The translations under genes were made by a program, and so were the position numbers. From assembly GCF_014633365.1 (NCBI RefSeq), contig NC_068346.1, positions 17,257,030 to 17,321,029 on the forward strand: a stretch of 64,000 bases of DNA, given 5' to 3'. The notes under the pieces were generated by a model. It was not told where the DNA came from, ran no database searches, and saw only the letters and a list, made by a program, of their open reading frames with translations. The first letter of the stretch is position 1. The number at the start of each line of letters is the position of its first letter. This DNA is from Diospyros lotus. Lineage: Eukaryota > Streptophyta > Magnoliopsida > Ericales > Ebenaceae. Below, piece by piece: positions 21,138 through 34,500 of the stretch.

Positions 21138-23380
21138 GTGAGCAGTATTCGCCGAAACAAGGCTAGACCATTGAGTAGTCATTGCCCGTGTGTGCCTCCC
21201 CTGCATGCCCTAGGCGGTCCTTCGAACAATGTAGGGTGTCCTTTTGGACAGGTTCTTGAGCCTAACCAACCCAGTGATGCAGAAGATGATCAGGTGCAAG
21301 ATGATGTGCAAGGAACCTCTAGGGTTAGGAGGTTTTTGACTGTATCTCTTGTGGAGTTACAAAAATTAGAGCGGAGGTACGAGGACTTAAGGAAAAGTGA
21401 TAGGAGGTTTTTGACTGTATCTCTTGTGGAGTTACAAAAATTAGAGCGGAGGTATGAGGACTTAAGGAAAAGTGATGAAGAAAAGTCCAAGGCATTGGAA
21501 CATTTGTTTGAGTTGCTACATGCACTTTTGCCAACTCTTAGGGAGGCCCTTGCCACTAAGCCTCCTACCTCGAGGGGAATCCGAATCGGTGCCTCCCCCA
21601 AGTAGACTCCAACACCTCCGTTGCAACATTCATCACAACCACCAGTGGCCCCGCCAAAGTCATAGTTGCATGCTCCTACGCCTGAGGAGTTGTACGATGA
21701 AAGGCGCAGGAACACGGGCAAAGAAATTGCACAAGAAGAGACGGGGAGAGCACTACCTCCCCTAAAGACCTGCAGAGGCCACACGAGACTCTAATCCTAG
21801 AGCCCTTCCAGCTTCATGGAGTTCAGAGATTAAGAAACTAATTGAAGAAGTCTTTGAACGAAAGATGGCAGTGACATTGCATAGTGATAAGTAGTCGCGG
21901 ATAGTCCTATTTTCCGAGGACATATTGAACCACTCCCTTCTTCCTAAGTTCAAGCTCCTGCAGTTGCCCTAGTTCACTAGAAGAGAAGATCCTATTCTTC
22001 ATACATAGAGGTTCGAATCTTTGGCCTATTTTCATAAGTGGAATGATGCCACTATGTGCCTGGTTTTCCCTCAGTCCCTGGTCGAGTACGCTCGTGCTTG
22101 GTTTAGTAAGGTTCCACCACATCGTAGCCTTTTGCAGCTAATGCCCTGAGAAAGAATGATCCCACTTTCCTTCTTAGCATTCGACGAGGGCCTAATAAAA
22201 CATTGCGGCAATACCGCTTTCGGAATGCCACACTAGAAGTTCAAGATTTATCGATTGGTGTGGCAGTTTTAGCTTTTCTATAAGGGACCACCCTTCTGTC
22301 GCTAAGGGGGTCCTTAGTTCTTGACCAACCAACCATGTTGGTTGACTTGTTTTCCTGGGCCAATAGATATGTGGTGCAATTGGATATTTTGTGCACTTGC
22401 GAGTTCCAACTGGACCGGCCGAACGAGGGGATAAGAAAAAGAGAGCGACCAGTTGGTGGGGGGTTTAAACGACGTGATGTAAAGTTACCCAAGTCTGATG
22501 ATTACAGTCAAGCTAGGCTCCAGACATGCGCACCTCCACCGATCGGGTTCCAAGTGTACACTCCTTTCTCTAATTCTCGCACAACTATCCTCTCATTCGT
22601 GGCGCATACCAGCCTTATCGGTTTCTCTCCACCTTCTGATAAACCAAGAGCCAGGGACTTACAGTCTTTTTGCCATTCAACAGAGGAGTGTTGCGCTCTT
22701 CATGATCAGATCGAGCGATTGGTCAGAAAGGGTAAACTGGATTGATTCCTTTTGGATCGGCCTAGGCAGGCCTAAGATCAGTAAGAGGGGCCACACTTTA
22801 GCAATTTGCAGCAGCAGGATAGGCCTCCTAGAGTAGATCGCAACCTGTGGAAAGGAGGACCCACAGGTGATGGCAAGCAATAGCAGAGGGGTTAGTAGCA
22901 ACAACAGAGGAGATCCCAGGGGGAGTGGACATTTCACCTCCAATAGATAATAAGATGATAAAGGAGCACATTGATGTTATATCCAACGAAGAAACCCTCG
23001 TCGGCGATTCCTCCTCAGCGAGGAAGGCGTACGCTCGCCAAGTGCTTCAGGTGAACGCAATGGCTCAGGCAAAATTCAATGAGGAGCCCATAATTTTTAA
23101 CCCCGCCTATCAAGGGAACATGCTCATACTACATGATGACCCCCTGGTTATCTCTGTTGTAATTGCAAAGTATCTGATTGATCGAATTCTTGTGGACAAC
23201 GGTAGTTCCATCAACCTGATTTATTGGAATTGTTTTGAGCAAATGCATATTGCTCACGATTGGCTCAAGCTCGTTTCCTCTCCTTTGTACAGCTTTACCA
23301 GCGAGGCTGTACCTGTGGTAGGGTCTGTACAATTGCCAATAATGCTGGGTATGCATCCCCAAAGAGTGACCTGCTAGGTT
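21138..23380 (+). pseudogene. Element B gag and aspartic protease, disrupted
   Basis: Frames across this stretch give a Gag-like product. The N-terminal part (21138-21605) contains a helical, charged segment RRFLTVSLVELQKLERRYED that occurs twice in tandem (25 residues, 75 bp, one visible base difference). Later come pieces such as GPPLCR-type capsid text around 22270-22420, in different frames. The protease part at 22925-23377 contains YLIDRILVDNGSSINLIYWN, the retropepsin active-site region with DNGSS instead of DTGSS; DGGSS and DNGSS variants occur in this lineage. It should cut the polyprotein. Several stops and frameshifts break the whole, and the frame runs into the solo LTR at 23671. 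Confidence 0.7.
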
Positions 23381-23670
23381 ATTTTTATGTTGATAAAGAC
23401 GCTGTCCACCGCATACAATGTTATTTTGGGAAGATCACTCATCAGCAATATGAGGGTGGTCATTCATCCGGGTTACCTTTGGATGAAATTCTCAACCCTC
23501 AACGGTGTTGGATAGGTTTAGAGGGATTAGAAGAAGGCTCGAATTTGTTACGTTTTGTCCACCATGAGTGTAAAAGGCAAGGAGGTCCCCACGGCTGTAG
23601 CTGAAACCATGTCCATCTCCGAACAGGCAACGCTAAAGCTCCAACTGATGGAGGCCTTGGAGCCTGTTAG

Positions 23671-25910
23671 TGAAGGGTGGCAGCAAAAAAGGCACCAAAA
23701 ACACCAATCCGGTGTGGATCTATGCGAGGGTTTTATTTTCAAAGCATTTTTTAACAGAAAAAATAACACGACGGAAGCATAAAACAAACACAGTGGATTC
23801 CAAAATCGACCTTGCATCATCCATATGCAACAAAAGAAAACCCATGCCATAGGGGGTTTTAGATATACCTTTTCGGAGAAAGATCCGGTGCCGGTTGTCC
23901 ATGTAGTGACTGCCTCCTTGTTGACCAGCAAGCATCCAGTGATCTCCTCGTCTGCTCCTCGTCCCTGCAAGCACCCGGGTGACCAGCCGCCTCCACAAGC
24001 ATAGAGGATCTAGTCAGTCCACACCCAAGCTACCACGAAACCCTCCAACTGAGCCGTCGTGCTAAGACCCTCTCGATGGAGATGACCTAAAGCTATGCGT
24101 GGTTCCTTCCTCAGTTGCTCGGTGGCTGTCCAAGGATCTCTCTATGAGGGAGAGAGTGATGAAGAAGTTGTGCCGGCCAAGCTCGGAGCAAGAATGAGCA
24201 AGGCCATAGCTCAAGTAAGGAAGAAGAAGAAGCGGACACCAAGCAGGAGCAAGAGCAATGGCAATAGCAGAAGAAGAACGAGGAAAAAGAAGACATAGAA
24301 GGGAGCAGCTCGTGAGCCTTCTCACCTTCTCCAAAATCTCCTTTCTTCTCTCTTGCTCACACAACTCCTCTACCAAGCCCATCTCTCCTTTCCTTTTGTA
24401 GTCCATGCCTCCGCCTGCTCCCCATGCCTTGCTCATCACTTGCATCAGAGCAATAAATACTCTGATGCGACAAAGCTAAGATGCGATAAGTGGCAGAAAT
24501 GATCGACAACATGAGCAACCCAATTGACCATTTTGAGCCGGTCGACTTTCCTTATGCACCAGTCAATAGAAGGTAATCGGTTAACAGTATGCGAGCATCA
24601 GTCGACCGTTGACCACTCCATGTACCTGTTGACAGCATAAGACCGGTTGACAGCATGCGAGCATTGGTCGACCGCTCCATGTACCTATCAACCAATTTTA
24701 TCTACCAAGCTCCAACTTTGTCCAAATGCCACTAAGTCCCTACTATCCGATAGCAGCCTCCCATAACCATAGATCCACGAGTCCCACACACACAAGCAAC
24801 CAACATCACTGACTAATAGCGACGAGGAAACCACTAACAACAATGGATCACTAATTCGCTACATTACTCGGTATGCATGTGACTTTTTAGGTTCACAGCC
24901 ATGTAGCAATCAAGACATGTCAACTCCTTGACGTCGACCAATCACCATCAACCTATTAAGAGGATCTCTCCAAATCTCCAAAGCACCTTGAAAGATTCTG
25001 AGTATCCTCTAGTCGGGATTTAGGACGATCCTAATGGCAATAAAGTCGAACTTCATATGAACCTATTAAAGCTCCCCGATTACCATGCACCATAGTCCTT
25101 CCGCTGACTAACATCTTAACCGAGTGAGAGTCATAGGCTGATTAAACTCACAGGACTCGATAGCTGAGTCTAATCTATACAAGTGTGATTAAGGTAGCAT
25201 GTTAGAGCCAATCCGACATTGGAACTCTTTCCAATCTCATGCTTACCCTGACTAGGGAATTTTCAATCACCACCAACATAAACTGCACAGGATGTACCCT
25301 CCAACCAATGGAGGTTAATGGATTCCATCGATGAACATCTGCCTCCATACCCCATTGCATAGAGAATGCACTGAGAGTATTCCCACCTCTTACATTGGAT
25401 GGTTCCGCTCAATAGCAAATCCCTGACACCAGTGTATAAGACACTATGTCGCCTCTGGTCAAAGGACCAGATACACAATTGAGAGCCAGCAACATATCAT
25501 TAATTCTCAAACTATGTGATCTGTTACAGGCGTCACATTCAGCGGATGTTCTTCTAACACCCACTCCCATGTCTACTATATGCATCCCTATGCAATGTGT
25601 GGTATGTGACTCACCACCCTATCTCCATGTTAAACAATGGTAATAGCCCATGTGCCAGTCCACTAATCGACAAATCATAGTCCCCTTCTGATAAGTCTAA
25701 GGACTGGGAATACTTTCAAGAAATCTTAGACTAGAGATCCAAGTCACACAGTCTTAACACCTTGAGAGTAGGAAGTCTAGGGACTCATTCATAGAAATAA
25801 GATGGAGAGATATGAATGAAGATATGACTTTAATCATTAAGAATAATCAATAGTGCCGCTCACTTACTTCTCAAAGTGTAAATCTAGCATCTAGAGCACT
25901 TTCACTAACA
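23671..25910. mobile_element. Solo LTR (2.24 kb) in element B, TSD GTTAG
   Basis: GTTAG occurs at 23666-23670 and 25911-25915. The insert begins TGAAGGGTGG and ends TTCACTAACA. Leaving it out with one GTTAG copy lets the B polyprotein run in frame from the protease C-side into the pre-RT region. Including the left TSD, the two ends form a perfect 10-bp inverted repeat (TGTTAGTGAA / TTCACTAACA). I see no gag or pol inside. It holds AGTCGACC-type motifs at 24540-24690. The short frames at 24062-24445 look like chance. Confidence 0.75.
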
Positions 25911-27340
25911 GTTAGATTGTGTGAGGAAAATGAGGAGAAGCTGGTTTATGTGGGGAGCTAGTTGCCACCACAGGAGAGGTAGGAGATTGTGCAATGCTTA
26001 CAAGCTAATGCAGACATTTTTGCATGGACGCTTGCAGACATGTTGGGAATTGACCGTCTAGTGATCTCTCATCAGTTGAATATATGGCCAGGAGCTAGAC
26101 CTGTCAAACAGAAGAAATGAAATATTGCACCCGATAGGTTGCCAGTCCTCGAAGAGGAAATTGATAAGCTCTTGAAGGCCAGATTTATTCATGAAGTTTA
26201 CTACTCGGACTGGCTCGCTAATGTGGTAATGGTTAGAAAGCCTAATGGAAAGTGGCAAGTGTGTGTAGACTTCACAAGTTCAAATAAAGCCTTCCCAAAG
26301 GATTCTTACCCTCTGTCACAGATTGATTTCCTGGTAGATGACACATCTAGGTAACATATGTTGAATTTTTTGGATGCATTTTTTGGGTATCATCAAATTA
26401 GCATGTTCTTGCCAAATGCTGAAAAGACCTCGTTCATAACTGAAAAGGGCACATACTGCTATAATGTCATGCCCTTCGGATTAAAGAATGCAAAGGCAAC
26501 CTATTAGTGGATGATCAATAAGGTGTTCAAAGATTTGTTGGGACCCACTATGGAAGCTTAAGTCGATGATCTAGTGGTTAAAAGTCGCCATGATGAGCCA
26601 CATATTGTGAAGCTTGCACAGGTGTTTGCCATCTGTCGTCAATATAATATGCGGCTAAATCCTCATAAGTGTGCCTTTTGCATTTGTTCAATCAAGTTTT
26701 TGGGATATCTTATTACATAGCGGGGAATTGAGGCCAACCTAGAAAAAATCCAAGCCATACTAGACATGCAATCACCCTCTACTGTAAAAGATGTTCAGCA
26801 GTTGACCGGCCGTCTAGTAGCCCTTAGTTGCTTTCTTTCCAAGTCTGCTGAGAAAATTTTGCCTTTCTTTCAAGTGCTCAAAGGGGGAAAGAACTTTAAG
26901 TGGAATGACAACTATGAACAAGCATTTCAAGTGCTGAAGAATTATCTCCGGGAGATTCCTTTATTAACACAACCAGAGACTAGAGAGTAGTTGTATCTTT
27001 ATCTAGGCATCAATCATGCAACTATTAGTGTTGTGTTGTTCAAAAAGACTAATTAGGTTGATCGACTAGTATATTATGTTAGTCGGGTTTTGCATGGGAT
27101 AGAGTTGCGCTACCTTTATACAAAGAAAATAGTTTTGGCTCTTGTTGTGGCAGCCAGAAAGCTCAGACCATACTTCCAGTCACATACAATTGTGGTGCTC
27201 ACTAATCAACCCCTGTGTTAGATCCTATAATGGACAAAATGTTTAGGTAGTCTCACTAAGTGGGCTATTGAACTTAGCAAATATGATCTTCAGTTTGAGC
27301 CACAAAGAGCTATTAAGGGGTAGGCACTAGCAGATTTTAT
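25911..27340 (+). pseudogene. Element B reverse transcriptase and RNase H
   Basis: The pre-RT block (LQANADIFAWTLADMLGI) leads into RT motifs: EEIDKLLKARFIHEVYYSDW, VVMVRKPNGKWQVCVDF, then MNFLDAFFGYHQI-like text and FGLKNAKATY. The catalytic box reads stop-VDDLVVKS where YVDD is expected, so the tyrosine codon has become TAA. The thumb and connection follow (FCICSIKFLGYLIT, then VKDVQQLTGRLVALSCFLSK) and RNase H (FKWNDNYEQAFQVLKNYL onward). At least five in-frame stops are spread over the region. RT copies RNA to DNA and RNase H removes the template; neither can work here. Confidence 0.85.
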
Positions 27341-27690
27341 AGTTGAATGCACTATGTACCGAAATCTCAAGTGCAGTCTTCTCCTAAATGGATGTTGTTT
27401 GTTGATGGAGTTTCAAATGTGCAGGGCAGCAGAGCTGAAATTGTACCGATCTCTCCTGAGGGAGAAGTGGTGGAGTACTCCTTGCGGTTCACCTTTTCAA
27501 GTTCAAATAATGTGGCGCAATACAAAGCCCTAATTGCTGGCTTGGCAATGGCCAAGAAGTTAGAAGTGTAGAGGGTGACAACCCGCAACAACTCTCAGTG
27601 TGTGGTGTAACAGTTTCAGGGCACTTACGAAGCCAGGGATCCAATGCTCACTCAATATCTTCAAAAGCTCTGAGAATTAGCCCACTCCTT
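27341..27690 (+). pseudogene. Element B second RNase H (Tat-type)
   Basis: The 74-residue frame WMLFVDGVSNVQGSRAEIV, then EYSLRFTFSSSNNVAQYKAL and AGLAMAKKLEV, is the additional archaeal-type RNase H that marks the Tat lineage, downstream of the normal one. The first acidic residue (VDG) is kept; the usual NNEAEYEAL reads NNVAQYKAL, so both expected glutamates are changed. A stop follows at 27569. The domain is thought to help strand removal during reverse transcription; here it looks inactive. Confidence 0.8.
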
Positions 27691-27899
27691 TCTTGACTTT
27701 TAATTGATTCAAGTTAATCACGCCGTAAACCAACATGTCAATGCCGTGTCCATGTTGCCTACGGCAAGAGGTACTCCTGGGCACTTAATTCATATGGAAG
27801 TCCTACAACGACCAAGCATTGAGGGTGAAAATAAAGCGGCGGTGTAGTTCATTGAAATGGAGGATGATTGGAGGTCACTGATCCTTCGGTATTTGCTTA

Positions 27900-29100
27900 C
27901 AGGGGAGCTTCCTATCAGCCCAACAAAAGCTAGGCTACTGAGAACTCGGGCAGCTCACTTTGTGGTCATTGATGGTGTTCTATACAAGTGAGCCTTTTCT
28001 ATACTGCTCTTGAAATGTCTTGGTTCGCAGGAGACACAACGGGCACTGGTTGAAGTGCATGAAAAAGATTGTGGTGGACATCTTTGAGGAAGAGCATTGG
28101 CTGCAAAGATCTTGAGAGCAATTTTTTTTTGGCCCACACTTCATTAGGATGCTTTTGCCAAAGTTTGAGCTTGTGATAAGTGTCAGAGGCATGCCCTGCT
28201 GTTTTCTATGCCTATAATGGAGATTCAACAAATATTCCAGCCCATTCCTTTTTGCATAATGGGGGTTGGACATACACATACTTGGTCCCTTTCCAGTTGC
28301 TTTTGGGTATCGCAAATTCCTGCTCGTGGCCATAGACTATTTTACCAAATGGATTGAAGCAGAACCTTTGACCACCATAACGAGAAAAGAAGGTGGAAAA
28401 TGTCGTGTGGAAGGACATCATTTGCCACTTTGGGATTCCCTAAATTCTCAACACAGATCATGGCACACAGTTTGATTCTGATGCCTTCCGTGCTTTCTGT
28501 AGTAGATGGGAAATTCATCTCCACATGGTGTCGGTTTCTTACCCACAAGCTAATGGCCAAGCAGAAGCAACCAACAAGGTAATTCTCTACAGCCTTAAAA
28601 CTCACTTAAGAAAAGCAAAGGGTGCTTGGGTAGAAGAGCTGCCCATTGTCTTGTGAGCTTATCACACCACCTGCCGGGTATGCACTGGTGAAATCCTTTT
28701 TAATCTGGTATACGAAACTGAAGCACTTATCCCAGTAGAGGTTGATATCCAGTTACCCCTTGTTTTGGCCTTTGATGAACAAAGGAATTCAAAGCAACTA
28801 TGCAACAATCTAGATTTGATTGACAAGCTTAGGGATCAAGCTTGCATCCAACTAGTGGCCTATCATAGAAGGGTGGCTAATTATTATAACACCCGTGTTC
28901 GAGATAAGGCATTGCAGTCGGTCGATTTGGTGCTCAGAAAGTCGGCCATTACTGGTGCTCTTCATGAAGAGGGCAAGCTTCGGGCAAATTGGGAAGGCTT
29001 GTATAGAATTTAAGAGATGTTGGGCTCAAACACCTGCATCCTTCAGACGCTGTAATGAGAAACTGTTGGCAAAACTTGGAACGCAATGCACTTGAAGCGC
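27900..29100 (+). pseudogene. Element B integrase
   Basis: Pieces in several frames give the zinc-binding N-terminal part (EVHEKDCGGHLxGRALAAKIL region near 28050-28100). The catalytic core follows: DIHILGPFPVAFGYRKFLLV, then DYFTKWIEAEPLTTIT, then a broken NTDHGTQFDS-like region near 28450. The C-terminal part is YHTTCRxCTGEIPFNLVYETEA, then QLVAYHRRVANYYNTRVRDK. Integrase inserts element DNA into the chromosome. Stops and frameshifts throughout make it non-functional. It ends near 29000, with no chromodomain visible. Confidence 0.8.
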
Positions 29101-30539
29101 TACTTTTCTTCTTTCTATGTGTAAATTGTACTACTCTTGTATTGTAATTCCCCCAACGAAATGCACATGTGCCCCCTGTATTCTTGCGGATATAGGCTAA
29201 ATGAGCTGAACCACTTAAAAACTCCTAGCGTGTCCTAGCATATAGCAACTAGGGGTGCATGCATATACTAACATTGGTCTACTCTGTGTACCTGCCTTAT
29301 TTTGTAAGAAGTATGATGAAAGGCACTATGATGCACACCCCATGCTACAAGATCTGAGGCTCCTTCCACTCGGTCAAATCTCATTTTCATATATGGGCCA
29401 TTAGGCATGTGCCCGCTCACAATAACTTTTGTCTTTGGACGCAAAGACTTAGAGGATGGCGCCCCCTGAGTTTTTAAGTATTTTCATGCGAGATATAGAT
29501 TGGGGAAGAAGTGGGGTGCGAAAAGCAATGACTGTCATTCGCCAACATGACCACGACAGGCTAGGTATAACACCGTGCTAATAATATTTCTTTCACACAT
29601 GATGTGCAGGTTCGTAGGTAGACATGTAGGAGCATGTCGCTTGTTAGTGAGGTGGTATTAAACTCCTACATTGCACTAGGGCGTCTAATGAGCAAGTCCT
29701 ATGCTTCTCTGCTGGCCCGACCTTACTTAAGTAGACCTTCGGGGTCTCGATGTCCCTTTCTCGCATTCTCGCAAGGGCATGCATTGGCCGTTGCTAGCGC
29801 TTCTTCGTGACTACATAACAATCCTTTGTGACCAAATAACCAGGATGAGCGAGGGCATCTGTCAGGCCTCTATAGGATATGCGAGTATAAGCAGCCTAGG
29901 AAGTTGAGGCGTGGCTCGTAACCCCTAGTCGCGGTGAAGGTAGTGATACCATGTGCTAGCCTTACACTTCAGACGCTTAACTAGATTCTATATCTTACAT
30001 TTAGCAGGTATCTTAAGATTGTTATAGGTACAAGCGTTTGCTTTTTGTATGATTTTCCATATAACTACCTTGCGCTTTAAAGGTTGAGGCACACCGGCAT
30101 CCCTGAGATAGCTGCACTGGGGAGCCGAGTTTCCTTACATGTACATAGGTATCCAGAAAATGTGCAAGCCTCAAGGCCACCAAATCCTGCGTACATTCTT
30201 ACAATTCTTACAATTAACCAAATTCTACTTTGAGCAAGAATTTGGTTTCTTTATGTAGTTTGTCACATCATTTTACTTTCATGCATGCATAAATGTGCAA
30301 AATGCATATGTGCACATACATGCAAAGCCAACCATGCAACAAGCATATCTTCCCAACAAATTCTCATTCATTCATATGTGTAGACTGAAGTACAATGATT
30401 GAGAGATGGGATTCAAAATGAGTTACATTGAAATTTCAGAAAATGAAAGCAAAAGTAAAAGCAAAAGGATTCTAAAGCCTAAGAGGGCGGCGGATTATTT
30501 GGTTGATTGAGGGAAACGGTCATAGCTCCTGCTTGTCCT
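29101..30539. other. Long non-coding stretch of element B after integrase
   Basis: No coding frame is supported. It lies between integrase and the convergent antisense ORF, as in other Tat elements. Near 30280-30330 there is a small cluster of ATGCATGCAT / TGCATATGTGCACATACATGCA near-palindromes. Confidence 0.5.
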
Positions 30540-31186
30540 TTCTCCGGGATGTCTAGGCCCTATATGTTAATATCCACGAGGGCGACGATTATCTCTAACG
30601 TTTCTCTTGAACTAGGGTTTAGAGGCACATTGGACCTCACAACAAGTTCTAGCACGAACAAAATCCACAGACTCGTTAGGTTGGATAGGACATCCTCCTG
30701 CCCGACCTTAAGGTAGTCCTTCGATGTGAGCGGATTTGGGTCACCAAACTCGCGCCAATCGGGGATGCCACAAGCCATAGCTTCCAAGGTGAAGACCAAT
30801 TCAGGGAAGGTTTCCCCAGGATGCTTCTTCTCCAAATAGCCTCGAGCTGGATAAAATCCATACTTTATGAAGCTCGAGGCGTATTCTTCCTTCTTTGCAT
30901 AGCAATCTCGGGAAACTCTATATTCCTTCATCGTTGTAGCCTGAATAGCGTTGACATCGACCTCCCCTAACTAATGGGTGGCCTTTTTCACTTTTCTTTC
31001 AGCTTCTTAGAGTTGGACACTCAAGTGCTCTGTTCCCTCCATCATCCATTTATTTTCTTCAATGAGAGCGGCGTTGGCAGTTTGAATAGCCTCCGTTCCT
31101 CAAATTCCCGCTTTATTTGGTCATGCTCTCACTTTATTTGTTCATAATCTTCCTTGAATGAATTTTTATCTCTTCTTAACCTTTCA
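30540..31186 (-). pseudogene. Element B antisense ORF, C-terminal part
   Basis: A minus-strand frame of 123 residues (30560-30931) reads MKEYRVSRDCYAKKEEYASS, then FIKYGFYPARGYLEKKHPGE. It continues the helical, charged text further upstream at 30960-31180. The ORF is cut at 31186 by copia element C and resumes at 42850 on the far side. It belongs to the extra ORF typical of Tat elements, read from the 3' LTR side. I do not know a function for this C-terminal part. Confidence 0.55.
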
Positions 31187-31557
31187 TATAGAGAAAAATA
31201 ATACTTTTCCTTTCTTAATTATTCCAATATACACGAGCAAGGTCCTCTTATAGAGGATAGGAACGACCCAAAAAGAAACTATACAAATTTAGAAACACTA
31301 GGCGCTATAAACATTCCATCTACAAACACTATCAAAAAAACATATATACATTTTTAAGAAAGCTATAGTGTTAAGAAAGTTTCTTAAGTTTAACTTAGGA
31401 AACTTCTTAATAACTTCTTAATCTATCAAGGCAGTGGCCTCCTTGATTAGCCTGCCGTCAACCAGGTTGATATGGTCAACTACTGTCATGCACATGCACA
31501 CATAAATTCCCATATATCACGAACAGACCAGCTCATATAATCCCACTATTCACAACA
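31187..31557 (-). mobile_element. 3' LTR of element C
   Basis: The 371-bp direct repeat of 42471-42844 lies next to the polypurine tract (complement of CTCTCTCTCAAGC) at 31558. Confidence 0.88.
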
Positions 31558-31564
31558 CTCTCTC

Positions 31565-34500
31565 TCAAGCTGGGGAGTGGATGTCAATCATACCCAGCTT
31601 GCTTACTAGAGTTTCAAATTGAGTACTAGGTAGCTCTTTGATAAGAATATCTGCTACTTGATGACTGGAGGGAACATAGGAAAGTTGGAGAAGACCGGAA
31701 TCCAACTTTTCCTTAAGAAAGTGCCGGTTAATTTCAATATGCTTTGTCCTGTCATGCTGCACAGTATTATGAGCAATACTAATAGCCAATTGATTGTCCC
31801 CAAAAGTTCAATAGGTCTTTGCACTGAAACTTTTAAATCTTCTAAGATAATCTATAACCACAAAATCTTACACACACCGAGGGCCATGGCTAGACATTCC
31901 GCCTCAGCATTGGATCTAGCCACCACCCCTTGCTTCTTACTTCTCCAAGACACCAAATTCCCCCCTAGGAAGACACAATACCTGATTGTGGATCTCCTGT
32001 TCATGAGAGAACCACCATAGTTAGCATTTGTATATCCTTGGATCTTCAAACTAGCTCGTTGAGTAAATAAAATTCCCTTACCTGGTGTAGCTTTAAGATA
32101 GCTTAGGATCCTTCTCACAGCAGTCATATGATCTTTAGTGGGGTTATGCATAAATTGACTCACTAAGCTGACAACAAATGTTATGTCAGTCCTAGTATGA
32201 GAAAGATAAATTAGTCTTCCTACTAAACGTTGAAATCTCCCTTTATCTACTGCCTTTCCACTAGAATTCCCCTATAATTTTGTGTTAGGATCTACAGGTA
32301 TCCTTGCTCCTTTTACCCCTAGCAAACGGGTTTCAGCAAGTAAATCTAGCACATATTTTCGTTGGGATAAGAAAATCCCTTCCTACGAGTAAGCTACTTC
32401 AATGCCTAAGAGAAATATTTTAGTAGTCCAAGATCCTTTATTTCAAATTCCCAAGCCAAATTCTATTTTAGAAGACCCTGTTCATCTAAATCATTCCCAG
32501 TTACTACAATATCATCAACATAGACAAGTAGGGCAGTTACCTTCTCTCCCATGTGCTTGATGAAGAGAGTATGATCCCCTTTACTTTGGTGATAACCATA
32601 GATGTCATAGCCTTCGAGAATCTACCAAACCAGGCCCGTGGGGATTGCTTGATCCCATACAAAGGCCTTCTTAAGTTTACACACTTGCTCATGCCTTGCT
32701 TCCTCGTGATGAAATCTTGGTGGTATTTCCATGAAAACTTCTTCCTCTAAATCTCCATGTAAAAAAACATTTTTAACATCAAGTTGTTGTAACTTCCATC
32801 CATAATTGGCTGCCAATGCTAGGAGAACCTGGACAATAGTCATTTTGGCTATGGGAACAAATGTTTTAAGGTAGTCTATGCCATAGAACTGTGTATAGCC
32901 CTTGGCAACAAGACGTGCCTTATACTTGTCAAGTGTACCATCGTCTTTGTATTTCACATTAAAGATCCACCTGCAGCCTACCGGTTTTATCCCCTTGGGT
33001 CTAGATACTAATTCCAGGTATGATTCTTTTTAAGAGCTCTCATCTCCTCTAACATGGCCTCCTTCCATTTGAGATCTTTCAAAGCCTCCTCCACTGATTT
33101 AGGAATAACAATTGCATCCAATGAAGTGAGGAAGCCTCTATGGATTGGTGATAGGTGATGGTAGGATAAATAATTGGCCAATAGGTGTTTTGTACAAGTT
33201 CTAACCCCTTTTCGAATAGTAATGGATAGGTCTAAATTTGTAGGTTCAATTTGAGGAAGAGATGGGTTAGAAGTGCTGGGAGAATCCTCATGATGTGCTA
33301 CTTCCAAACTAGGATCGGGGGCTGATGCTAGTGTTGGTTGTGGCTCATCAATGGGCTGTCTTCTCTTATACACATAGGGAGAACCCTTGTATCTAATAGG
33401 AGATAACAGCTTAGTTTCTGCCTGTTCCTTGCTGGGCAAAACAAAATGCATCAGAGAAGCGTGTATAGGGAAAGTAGAAAGAATAGAATCAGCAGGCTGA
33501 TGAGATTGACTAGGACCTGATGGTGTTGTTTCAAGGATAGGGACTAGATGCTCAAGTTCTAAATCAGCATGTCTACGAAATTCCTCTTAACGTCTAGATG
33601 GAGAAGGACCAAAGAATGATTGGGATTCAATAAAGGTCACATCTTTGGAGACATAGAACTTGCGGGTGGTGGGGTGATAACATTTATAGCCCTTTTAAGG
33701 AGGAGAATACCTAAGAAAAACACATCTAAGAGTCTTAGGATCTAATTTGTCCTTATTAACTTTGAGTATGTGGACAAAACAGACACATCCAAACACTCTA
33801 AGAGGTAAGGGAGTATGAAGATTAAGATTAGGGGAAAAAGATGCTAAATGCTAGAAAGGGCTTTGATTATTAAGCACCCTAGAGGAAACCCTATTAATAA
33901 CATAGGTGGCTGTTAACATAGCTTCACCCCAAAAATGTTTTGGGACATGGTGATGATGGAGAAAAGTTCGGGTGACATTGAGAAGATGTCTCATCTTCCT
34001 TTCAGCTACTTCATTCTGTTGTGGAGTATCAATGCAAGATGATTCATGAATAATGTCCTCTTGTTGGAAGTAACGATACAAGTGATTATTGAAATAATCC
34101 CTTGTATTATCAGTCCTAAACTTCTTGATAGAAGTGCCAAATTGAGTGTAAATCATTTTGCAAAAAGAGGGTAAAACTTACCCAATGGCAGCCTTATCTT
34201 TTAGAAGAAACACCAACACATATGAGTGTAATCATCAAAAGGATATGAACCATTTTGCCCTAGAACAGTTTGATATCTTAGATGTCCCCCAAACATCAGA
34301 ATGAATCAGATTAAATGGCTTTGAAGAAAATTTATTGCTAATTGGATAAGAGATCACATTGAAAGCTACTAGGATCTAGGGTATTGAACAAAGTAGGAAA
34401 CATCTATTTTAACAAAACAAATGGGGGATGACCTAATCTAAAATGATGCAATCAAATAGTAGAGAGATCAGAAGCTGATTGGCAGGAATAAGCCATTTTA

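Noticed and set aside
24062..24445. 127-residue minus ORF and overlapping Arg/Lys-rich plus ORF in the 2.24-kb solo LTR
   Set aside because: Both follow from a purine-rich stretch (AAGAAGAAGAAG); low complexity and inside an LTR-like insert.
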